Shown piece by piece: positions 13,701 through 25,700 of a stretch of 64,000 bases of DNA. The first letter of the stretch is position 1, and every line of letters starts with the position of its first letter. Under the pieces are notes generated by a model, which made no database searches, was not told where the DNA came from, and was given only the letters and a program-made list of their open reading frames with translations. A program made the translations under genes and the position numbers. The stretch lies in the NCBI GenBank assembly GCA_029931535.1, contig JAQPZY010001664.1, positions 2,884,001-2,948,000 of the forward strand. The letters run 5' to 3'. The stretch is from Margaritifera margaritifera. Its lineage: Eukaryota > Mollusca > Bivalvia > Unionida > Margaritiferidae.

Positions 13701-16700
13701 CACAAAGGTAACCAAAATGTAATTTGTCAATATAGACGTGTATTTCACGCTAGTTTTGTCTTCATGTACTCAAAATTTCCATTGTTTGTTTTCTCAAAGT
13801 GTAAATCCTGCTCATTGACGACAACCCCCCCCCCCCCCCCCCCAAACACTTATCTCGACATCCACTTATGTCGACAATATTTCCTCGGGCCCGAGGATGT
13901 CGACATAAACGGGTAGGACTGTTCATGCTAAAGATATAGTATTTACGACTTACATATTTGTATCTTTCAGGCCATTGAAATGCTACATAAATTCTGTTCA
14001 GAAGCCAAGTTCATGAAGAACAAGGTAAATATGTCAGCTTTGGGTTGGCACATTGTTAAGAATACATAATTTTCGGTGCTGTTTGTTTTGAGAGAATTCT
14101 CCATTTTCTCCATCATTTTCAGCACACCTAGCCAAAGGCAAAGGGAGCTTATGGTATGGTCTTTGGTCATTATTGCATTGTTCATCATCCATCTGTCAAT
14201 CAGCTCTTGCTTGTAAACACTATAGCGGCTTAATTTTTTATCAGATTTGGTAAGCTAGCTTATATCATCCAGACCTCAGATGCATATTAAGAGGTGGTCT
14301 TGTATCTGATTGGTTGAGCTTGTGAACACTCTAGAGGCCATATTTCTGATAATCTGATTGTTATGTAAGCTTGTATCATTGAGATATTGGATGAGTTTGA
14401 TTATGAGCAAGATCCATGCAGTGTTGTGGTGTGGCATTTTTGTCCATCATGCATTATTCTATGTCTGTCTGACCATCCATACACACTAGTAGAAATTCTA
14501 GAAGCTTCATTTTTTATCAGATTTGGTATGTTAGCTCATATTATCAAGAACTCTGATGAGTTTGATTGCAAGCAACATCCATGAATAATAATGAGGTTAT
14601 CTTGCATCTGATTGGTTGAGCTTGTTAACACTCTAGAGGCGATGTTTCTTATCAGCTTATATCATTAAGGTCTCAGACAGTTTTGATTTTTAATGAGATT
14701 CATGCATATTAATGAGATTCATGCATATTAATGAGGTGATCTTGTATTCAATTGAGCTTGTGAACACTCTAGAGCATATTTCTGTTCAGATTTTGATCAG
14801 ATTTGGTATGTAAGCTTATATCATCAACCTTTCAGATGAGTTCACTTACGAGTTACATCCACACATATTAATAAGGTGATCTTGGATCGCATTGGCTGAA
14901 CTTGTGAACACTCAAGAGGCTTTGTTTCTGATGATATTTATCAGATTTGGTATGTAAGCTTATATCATCAAGATCTTGGGTGAGTTCAGTTATAAGTGAC
15001 AAACACACATATTAATGAGGTGACATTGCATCTGATAGACTGAGCTTGTGAACACTAGAGGCCATATTTCTGATCAGATTTTGTTTTGATTTGATATATA
15101 AGCTTATATCATCAAGATCCTGGATAATTTTGATCTTGAGTGTGAGCCAGGTATATTATTGAGGTTATCTTGCATCTGATAGACTGAGTTGTGAATACTT
15201 CAAAGGCCAGATTTTGATCAGGTCTGTTAAGTAAGCTTATATCATCAAAATCTCAGATGCATTCAGTTATGAGTGACATCCATGCATATTGTTGAGGTGA
15301 TCTTGCATCTGATTGTCTGAGTTGTGAATACTTCAAAGGCCATATGCCAGATTTTGATCAGGTCTGTTAAGTAAGCTTATATCATCAAAATCTCAGATGC
15401 ATTCAGTTATGAGTGACATCCATGCATATTGTTGAGGTGATCTTGCATCTGATTGTCTGAGCTTGTTAACTCTTGAGGTCATAGATCTTATCAAAATTTG
15501 ATCAGATTTGCATCATTGCAAGTCATAGGTGATAATCTGCTATGGTCTTTTATTACTCTTGGCCGCATGTGCATAGATTTCCTTGTTTCTCTCGAATATG
15601 CATAAACCTGCTGAATCAATTGTTGTGAGCACTAGTAAATTGTTTTCACCATTGTGACCCAATATGACCTTTTACACTGTTTGAATTAGCCAGTGAAAGT
15701 TTCTCTTCCAAGCACAATCACTTATCAATCGATAAAACAGGCACTTTCATTGATGTGTTGAAGATTGTTACATTGCATTATTGATGATGTATTTTTCTTT
15801 ATGCATACTCATGAAAAACAAGGAAATCTCAGCAAAGGCTGCCACAAATGATAAAGGAACATAGACTGCCACAAGTGATAAAGGAGCATAGTGGATTATC
15901 CACCCATGGCTTCTGACGATGTCAGATTTGGTATGTAAGCTAATATCATCGAGATCTCAAATGAGTTTGATCTTGATTTAGATTCTGCATATTAATGTGT
16001 ATCCAGGCTCATCAGATGATTGGAATCGAATCTGCAACCATGTAGTCACAAGTCCAGCACCTTAATGACTAAGCTTCCACAGCTTCCTTGGGTGAGGATC
16101 CTAATGTGTGTGAATCTGCATTAACAAGCAGACATATGTCAGCTGTGCCAGTGAACTGTATCAGACCCACTTGGGTCTCTTGTTAAAACTGGTTGCCAGC
16201 AGTTCACTTCTGAGCTTACAACAGGTCAGTCTATCACAGGGCCTGTTTATATGTTGTCCTTGTAAGTACATTGCTTAAACTCATTAACACAACAATCGAA
16301 TAGATGTTGTGTGTGTACTACTGGTATTCTGATCATCTGTTGAAGAAGTTTTACAAGTTTCACATGTGAGCAGAGCTTTCTAGTAAAGAGAATCTGTCTT
16401 GAAATTCTTTTATACTCTTGTGTTGTCTAGCATCATTTGATGTGGGTGATGAGTCCAATTGATAAGTGTTTTCTAGGACAGATGATGAGTTGAATTGACA
16501 TACTATAGTACCAAGGGCATGCAATTAAGATGGCACAGACATGCTTATCATATGACTAAGTTAGATGCCAAATGAAGTGCAAAATATTTGTCTACAGTGA
16601 AGATAGAATGAGAAATAGAAATATAGCTGAAGTATGCTTCCATGCTGTGCAAAAACTTCCAAAGAATCACCTAACCTATTTCAGATGGGATACAATTACA

Positions 16701-19700
16701 GTCATATTCGACCTTTTCAGAAGGGATATGATTCGTGTCATATGTTCACTATATTCCATCTACCACTTCACAGAAGTGTGCATTTTAACCATGTCATTAG
16801 TTTATGTGTACTCTTTTGAAAAGAAGGAAATAAAGGAAGGAGGTACACAAATGCAGTGACAGCATGAGTTTAAAAAATGACAAAAACTGGTAAAAAATCA
16901 ATTGAAAACTTTAGTTTTAATGTGCGGAGATCAATATGGCGATCAGTACTGAAGAGGCAAGCGATAGCCATGATGTGCTTGTAGAATTAGTTGAAAATAT
17001 AGATAATTTCATGTGTACTGGTATTGTATTATGATTGGGTAAGTATTTTGTAATTTTATTGAAGAAACATTTTTCCTCCAAAGGAATTAAGTAAAATGGC
17101 CCTGTATTGAATATGATTTAGGAAAAAAATGTGATGTTCTCTAATATTGTTATACTGTTTATTCACCTATATGGTAAAACTAATACTTTAACAAGGGTCA
17201 CTTTATTCAACAAAACTGCCCCAATCAAACTGCGTCAGAACTAATCATAAACTGTCAAGTCTTGGAACAAATTACTGTCTCTAACCTTCACAAATTTCAG
17301 ATGTGAATAAAGTGTAAACAGACTGTAAAGATGCTTGTCAGAAGTCTTTTCTTTTTAATGGAATGTCACGCATCATTTTCTTAAATTTGACATTTAAATG
17401 AAAATTCAAGGATTGAAAGGTGTCTACACTTGATTGGGGTGAAGAATACAGATAAAAACTTAAACTGATTTCATTTTCTGGTCTTATTCAAGTACATTAA
17501 TTCTGCTCACACACTTAAATTAAAATTTACATAGAATTAAGAACATGCATGAACAATGACATTTACATGTTAGTTGTGTTGCTTCAATTCCAAGCTATCA
17601 GGACTCAGACATAAAAAAAATGTTCAACCCCCGAAGGTCTGAGGATACAAGTACTTTTCCCTTTCCAGGACATAGCACAGAAGATTCTTCAGAATACATA
17701 TGGAGTCCAGTCTCTCTTCCTAAATGTGATTCCAGGTCTTGACCTTAAACAACAGGGAGTATTGTGTCTGCTAATGCATTGTGACCTTGTCCTCAGAAAT
17801 CTCCATGGAGACAGTACTCTTGTGCAGCCGTTGGTCAGATTAGCCACACAGCCTCAAATCATGAGGGTAAGAGTCTTGTTAGTTTATGTATTGTTTCACA
17901 ACAAGTAAGGTTTCTGTCTTTATTAATATTCAAGAATATTAAAGTGACCCATTGTTTGACCATTTATTCAGCATTAATACAGACCTAGCTAACTCTAATT
18001 TCCAATATTTTGTTTTCTCTCTTTTTTTATGCCATGCCACAAGTGTGGAATATGCTTATAGTGTTACCTTTGTCCATCTATCCATCTGTTACATTTTGGT
18101 TACATTTTGTGTTACATCAGTTTAGTTCTTGGGTCATGCAGCTTGGTATATAGATGCATCATGGTGAGAACAACACCATCATACCAAAAATAAGTCACAG
18201 AGACCTAAATTTCATGCTTCATTTAATTACGTTTTGTTTTGCATTTAGGTCAGTTGCTTGGGTATTGTTCGCCCCATGAATGATGCAGCTTGGTATGTAG
18301 ATGTATCGTGGTTTGTTTGACACCACTGTACCTAAAGTAGGTTGCTGGGACCTAAATTTCTTGCTTCAGTGGCTAGAGTTTTGCATTTAGATTGATTTCT
18401 TCGGCATTATTGGCTACAGAAAAATAGGTTTTTGATTTGAAGTTGCATCTTGTTGAATACATTTCCAAAAGTAGGTCAGTGTGACCTAAATATCATGCTT
18501 CAGAGACTTTGGGTAAGTTGTGTGTTTAGAATCATGTATATTGGACTGCAGGATTATATAGAAAAGAGTGGCAGATCATTCATGTTCTATGAACACATTT
18601 TTAGTTCATTCTTTGTAAATTAAAGCAGACTCTGTTTCCACACCAAGTCTCCTATAATTATTTGTTCACTTCAGTCAAATTTTTGTATGCAGCTTGATAT
18701 GGATGAAATATTGGATACTTTTGAATGTCATTGTTCTACATCATCATTCAGTGGAGTTATAGCCCCAGATTGTCAGACCCACCTTTCATTTCTGCACAAA
18801 AATTCCCATAGTTATTATTGGATATCAATACACTTTTGTTGAAAGCTTAATGTTGATGTGACTTTGTCTGTGTTGGATTGTCAGTGATTTAGTTATAGTT
18901 CCTGATTGTAAGACCTACCTGCTTTTGTTTCATTACAATAACTGCCTTTATTATTGGATTTCAATCAAATTTTGTAGACAGCTTGATACTGATGAGGCCT
19001 TGGCTGAGTTTGATTTTCAGTGCTCCGATCATCATTTAGTTATATCCCTTGATCGTGGGACTTGCCAAATTTAATTTCTGCACAATTACTCCTTTGTTTA
19101 TAATTGTATTTGAAACATAATTGCTAGACAGCTTGATATTGAAGAGACCTTGGCTGAGTTTGATTGTCAGTATTCTGTATAATTGTTTAGCAGAGTTATA
19201 GCTCTGGTTGTTGGACCCGCTCTCTTTTATTTCCGCTCAGTAATCACTTAATTATTTATTTGATTTCAAAAAAATTTGTATACATATTGATATCAAGGCT
19301 TAGTTTGATTCTCGGCCTTCTATTGAGTTGTAGCCACTGATTGTCAGACCTACTCATTTTTATTTCTGCACAATAGAGGTATATGTTGCTATAGCATATT
19401 GGTTGAGGTCCATGAAATTAATTGATATATGTGGAGTCAGTTTTATAACATGAATATCCTAACAGAAGATGAAATGTCATGATTGACAGAAGGAGGGATA
19501 AAGAAGGACATAGATATCAGTTTAACCCAATTTATATTTGTTAGCACACAGTATATTACAGCAGATATGACATGGGATTTTCACCAGAAGACTTCTTATG
19601 ATGTCTAGTTGAACCTAAATGAAAATGGAGCCAATCTGACCTCGAATATGGTAACCATAGCCGGTGCCTTTAAAATCTTCTTATCTCTACTCCTCCCAAA

Positions 19701-22700
19701 AAGAAAGTTATATCAACATGACCATATACAGAAAATATGGGACCCTAGATTGATAAGAAATCCAGAAGACCTACATGAATGTCAGTATTAAATTCATGTG
19801 CATCTGACCTAATTGTATAATATTTATATGAATTTGCTTATATATGTTCCTATTGCATTAGATTACTAAAAATAATAGATTCACTGTAATTTTTTGTAAT
19901 TCAGTGACTGTTTAACAACGCCAAGTTGAGAAATGAATAATTATAACATAGACTATGACATCCAATCATCACACCTTTATTCTGACACCTCTTGATTCAT
20001 GTGAATAATGACTATATTGCTTTAATACAGATGAGTAAATACAGTTTGTAGGCTTTTGTAAGAGAAAGAGAGAACTAGGTTAGTTTATATGTTGTAACTA
20101 AATAAGTACCAGAGACATATCAGGTTATTGTGAAGGCAAATATAGTGACTAAATAAATCTATTGTTTTTTTTATCAAAATTTTTGAACAGCCTAAAAATT
20201 CCCTTGTTGACCTTGAGCTATGCAAGGGGTTATCCATTATAATGGAGTTATGTCTATATTTTGGACAGTCTAAGAGAAAATGCTTTGCTGTTTCTGGTTC
20301 ACCACTTGAACAGCTATTATTGATAAAATGTGGTTTTTGAATAGATCGGCATTTAATGAACTACAGCCTAGTTGAAGTCTTGTATGTAAAAATTTATGCT
20401 AATCTTTCCCCTTGATAATACATGTAAACAGTTGGGTACCTTTTCTTGATTCCTATTTAAATGTGATTTAAAAGAGTATAACAAAGGGTTGTTCTGAATT
20501 CCAAAGGGAGCGTATTCCATTCCACAACACACTTTGGTAACAAAGGGAGAATATTCCATTCCACAACACACTTTCATAATCATGAATTTTGACATAAATT
20601 TGAACTGGCAAAAGGTCTTTTGAGGTTCTGTTACAAAGTTATCAATGACTTATCTGCTGAACACTCAGGGGAACCAAGGCCTGCGTGTATCCAGGCATCA
20701 TGCCATTGTGTACTTTAAACAATGCTATAATTCTATGTTTGTAGGATCTTGTTGAGAATCTCAACTATATTGTCTCCTTCACAATTTTAGCATATGATGC
20801 AGATTGTGTTGCCCCACAAATGATTCTACCTGCTTCAGCTTCTATTTTTTTTATCCCAAATAATATCCCCATATTACAAAAGATGAAATATAAATGCTTT
20901 AATGATTTTCTGTAAAGTTTGAATTGAAACTTTGTGCTATATCTAACATTTTCCATGTTTTATTGTTTTTTCTTGTATATGAATATGCCAAGAGTGGATT
21001 TTATTAAGGTTAAGACTAAAATATTTTTGAGAAGTAACATTGTTAATAACTAATTCATTCATTAAACATGAGGGACCTTCCTTGTGATTCAGACCACAAA
21101 TTAATTTTTGTAGGTCTTCATTCAGAACGTAAGTAGCCAGGGTTAGATCCTCTGCAGTTATTGCTAATAAAGGCCTGGAGGTATCCAGAGTCATGCCATG
21201 GTGCATTTTAATCTATTATCATTTTGTCTTTGTAGCATCTTGTTGAGAGTCATTCCCATTTTTTCTCCTCTAAGCTTCTAGCATATCATGTAGATTTTGT
21301 TGCCCCACAAGTGATTCAGTCTGCTTCAGCTTTTATTTTTCTGGAGCCTCAGTAGCTCATTTGATAGAGCATTAGATTCTTAATGCAAAGGGTCATGGGT
21401 TTGATACCTGCTGATGCCAGCCCATGTTAGGTCCCATTTCCACAGCATGATATAGCCAGCAATGTTTTAAAAGTGCTATTAAAACCATCAAAAACAAAAT
21501 AAATAGTTGTATTTTTTCTATTTCATCTTTTTCATACAGGGTGTATTTACCCCAAATAATATTCCTATCTTCTAAATGAGGTTATATAAAGGTGAAAATA
21601 AAGAAGCTCAAATCATTTACTCTCAAGTTTTACTTTCAGATTTTGTCATATATCAAACATTTTCCAAGCTTTTGTAGTTATTTCTTGTATATGTATGTGC
21701 AAAGATTGGGTTTCATCAAAGATTACGCCCAAGTGTTTAATAGAAGTCACATGTTCATAATCAAATAAATCAATAAATGCAGAGGATGTTCCTTTTGTGA
21801 TTTTCTTTATACTGTAATTGATTCGGTTTTATTCGAATTAAGATGTACCAACCAATGATCAACCTGCAAATTGATTTTATATAGGTCTTCACTGAGAAGA
21901 CCAGCAGCCAGGGTAAAGAAATATCATCAGCATACAGTCTTATACTAGTCTGCATATCGGTGACAGTATCATCAGCATACAGTCTTATACTAGTCTGCAT
22001 ATTGGTGACAGTATCATCAGCATACAGTCTTATACTGGTCTGCATATCGGTGACAGTATCATCAGCATACAGTCTTATACTAGTCTGCATATTGGTGACA
22101 ATATCATCAATATAAATTAAAAATAACTGATCCAAGTCTTCTTCTTAGAAGATTTCAAGAAAATTCTACATGCAGCTTTATTTTGATATAATCTAAGCAA
22201 AAGTTGATTATTAGTATTTTACATTATCATTTATTGGAGTTATGGCCCATGAATTATTATAAGCAGGCTGCAATAAATTTTAAGATAAAAATAAATAGTA
22301 TTTATACTTGACTTTAACAGTATCATAAATGCATTCCAGGCTGCCTTCATACCCACAATGCCTCAGGATGATGTTGAAGAAATTAGAGCAGTGCTACTGG
22401 CTCACAGACATGGAGACAACCCAGTCTTCTATCGTAAGTTGTCTTATATTAATATATTATTTATGAAATAGTAATTATTTGGGTTTTATGTGACAGAAAT
22501 ATCAGACCTTGAAGGGTCAACCCAGAAACAGTAATTGAAATAATTGAAACTTGAAAAATTTGATCCATATTAGCCCAAAATTTTACAATCTCAAAACTTA
22601 CAGACATCAACATTTAAAAAAAAAAGAAAGACTCGGTCTTTTAAAAAAAACCAGACCTCTGGCAGAGGTCACTAAACATCAATAATTCATCTAGGGTAGA

Positions 22701-25700
22701 AAGGAGAGGAAAGCCGACCGACAGGCAATACCTGAAGGGAGGCGAGTACGAACCTCGAACCCAAGAACAAGAAAATTTGGAAAATAGGATTCAACAAGAG
22801 AAACCTCACTCTCTAAAACTGTAGATTATATTTGGCATAAAGAAATTAATATTTAAATATAGACTAGAGGGGTCAATTCCAATTCCATTCTGATGCACGT
22901 GAATTTAATACTGACAATCACGTAAATTTGTTGGAATCCTTCTCAATGTCGGGTCCTATATTTTTTCGCACACGATCTCTTCCCCAAAATGATAATTATT
23001 TTTTTACACTATACTTTTTGTACTTTGAAGAAGAAAAAAAATCATGTACGAAAAATTACATTAACATACGGTAAATCAATTTCAATGACATAATCCATAT
23101 ATAAGTCGATTTGGAGTATAAGACGAAGCCAAGACTTCCAGGTCAAAAAGTATCGACTTATAGGCCGGCAAATACGGTACTTTTAGTGGTAGATAATGGA
23201 CTTGCAGCATGGAAAAATGTGTTTGGCAACTAATCATATTTAAGGCATCAAATTTTACTCAGTGTAACCTTTTACCCTGAAATAAAGAGCAAAAAACATA
23301 TGAAGATCACACTGCATTGTTATGCACAACCATGACAGTGGTAGGAGCATATAGTGTTATACTTGTCTGTCTATCCATCCAGACATCTGTCAACCTCATC
23401 TTGGTTAAGTTTTGTGTTTACCGGTAGGTCACTTTTCAGGTGCTGTGGTGGGGTATCCATGTTCCTTGAATACATTTCAAGCATTCTTATTTTCATGATT
23501 TTGCCATATTCATAAATCTTGGAGAACTGTTTCAAGAATAAAATTGTAGCAATTAATGGACTACACCAATATACTAATAAATACTATTATTTAGTTTGAC
23601 TATTTAACTAAGATTTGTTTGTTCATACTTTAGGTTGTCCCAATGGCCACCCATATGTAATTGGAGATGTAAGTATTTTAATTAAATTTAGAGAAATGTT
23701 TTTTTAATTCTTTTACAGTTTAAAATAAGGTCTGACAATTATAAGCCAGGATAGTAAAGTGGTAACGTTCTGATTGTGCACCTCTGCAGTACTGGGTTCA
23801 AGCTCCAATTCAGACATGTGCAAGTTCAGAGTAGTTACCAAACATCAGTGATTTTCCACAGGTTTCCAGATTTCTTCTCTGCTCAGAGCAGCTCATAACA
23901 ACTCAGATCCATTAAAAAACAAAACATTTTTTAATTTTATAGAACATGTGTAACAATTGCTGCAAAAGAAATTTTACAATGAATTCTGTGGCTCTCAGAA
24001 ACATGATAGCAAATTGTGGTTTTCTAGATTTAAGACAGTGGAAACAAGCGAAAAAAGATGACCTTGAATGGATATTCACTGCCACTCAGAAAGTACTACA
24101 GTTGGAACCAAACACAGGACCTATGAGTTGGAGAAACAAAAACTGTACCACTGCTCTTGCCAGTATATTTTGCAACATGTATACAACATGAAACATGAAG
24201 TGACCTCTTTTGTAATGAACCTTTTTTTACTGGCTTTAATTCTTAATTAAAAAAATTGCATAAGAAAAGCCATATTTAAATTGGTCATGATAGGGGGTCA
24301 TTTGAAAAAATGATCTCAGATTTACTGTCTCCTACTTACAGTGGATCATTGCAGAAATATTCTTGGTACATAGACCTTAAACAAATAAAAATAAAAGGAA
24401 TGAAATGGGATGATGATCTAACTCATGTAAGGATGAACTGGTTACTTTGGTATATGAAATGACACAGGGTGACATGGATGACTCTATCACTTCAATTCAT
24501 GATCATAGTTTGGAGACTTTAATATTTTGCTTTTGTTGGGTTTGTCTGTCTGTTTACCCATCAATCTGTCCTACATAAACCTGGATACCTTATCAGGTTC
24601 ATATTTTTTTTTTACACTTTTTGTCTCATGCAATATGCAGTTGTATCTTCTTGAATCTGAACTCATTCAGCCTGATTTCAATATTGCTTCTCCATGAACA
24701 CAACTAGCAGTCTGTAATGTAAACTGAAACTTTCTTTGCATAAACATATTTATTCTTAAATAGGTCAAAGTGATAATTTTGGATTGAAATCAGAGATGTT
24801 TTCATCTATGATGACAGCAAAAATAAATTTGGGAACTTTCAGTATTAGATATTTATACACAACAAAATATAGACTTGCAATAAGGAATGTTGAATACATG
24901 CATTGTAAGAAAAGAAACAAAAAATACAAGTCTTATTTTGCACTCTCTCTCTGTCTTCATTCATACTATATGTCCTTATTGAGTTATTACAAATATTCCA
25001 AGTCAGTATGTGACAATATAACAATTTCAAAACTTAAATAAAATTTGGCTCTGTTTTTTTGTTTTCTTTTTTGGGCGGCGATGGTGGTAGTGGAGGCGGG
25101 TGCTACTCATGAGCTTGAATCTGTATGAAATGTACTGTACGTGACAAAGATGATTCCCAATCTGTACTAGGCTGATATCTGCATTATAGTGTATTCTGGG
25201 TTGATCTAGAATCTGTGCTAGGCTGATCCCAGTATTAGATTGTATTTTAGGTTGATCCCAGATTAAACAGAATCTGTACTAGACTGCTCCCAGCATTAAA
25301 ATGTATTCTGACCTGATCTCAGATTAAGCAGAATCTGTGCAAGGCTGATCCCAGCATATCTGGATGGATTCCAGATTAAGTAGAATTATGCTAGGTTGAT
25401 CCCAGTGTACTCTATGGGGGGAGGATAGTTTGAGCTTGAGTTTCTTGCTCAAAAGTTTAAAGTATACCAGTTCAGCTCTTGACATGTGAGACATGATTGA
25501 GACATGTGAGACATGATGTTTGATGACTGTGAAGACAAAGTGTCTAAACAACTGACCTCAAGTAAACATTGTAAATGATGCTAAAATTAAAAGATTATTG
25601 TGTCTGAAGGATGAAACAATGAACTGTGTGTAAATTTAACACAATCATCTGTTTGTAGCAATAAATTGACAAATTTGGCTAATTTGTAAGCTTAAGGTAG

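Larger units (their letters stand above)
12378..13921 (+). mobile_element. Tigger/pogo-type DNA transposon, internally deleted
   Basis: Ends are inverted repeats starting CAGTCCTACCC with internal TATGTCGACA motifs (the right end reads gggtaggactg). Left flank TA; right flank TT, so the expected TA duplication is half lost. The interior encodes a CENP-B-type N-terminal helix-turn-helix on the + strand (from 12987) but no catalytic DDE domain. The left arm contains a ~95-bp tandem duplication (about 12555-12730, with tttgttcaacaattagttg in both copies). A C-run and more TCGACA motifs mark the right arm. Confidence 0.85.
20180..22170 (-). mobile_element. Decayed LINE (non-LTR retrotransposon) pieces, minus strand
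   Basis: Minus-strand frames show a reverse transcriptase entry (LFLIYIDDI), amplified YADD boxes, then broken downstream RT. At 20765-20956 comes [17 protein letters not shown] with [16 protein letters not shown], matching the LINE C-terminal pattern of an aromatic helix followed by EAAR..TGATxS. Below 20400 a decayed tail ([14 protein letters not shown]) fits the cysteine/histidine-type end of such elements. A segment of about 490 bp occurs twice in tandem (about 20670-21165 and 21168-21890); the second copy is interrupted by a SINE. Many stops and frameshifts. Confidence 0.75.

Noticed and set aside
14387..14584. Open frame with FDYEQDP/FDCKQHP repeats
   Set aside because: Arises from the 150-bp tandem core units, which are broken by stops in other units.
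21342..21415. Functional tRNA gene
   Set aside because: A and B boxes are present but the acceptor stem does not close and it sits inside a LINE copy with a SINE-like body.
23946..24191. 81-codon frame in the intron between the two RZ finger halves
   Set aside because: Inserting it would break the CPNGHP-to-CGRP continuity that the phase-0 join gives exactly; no domain recognised.
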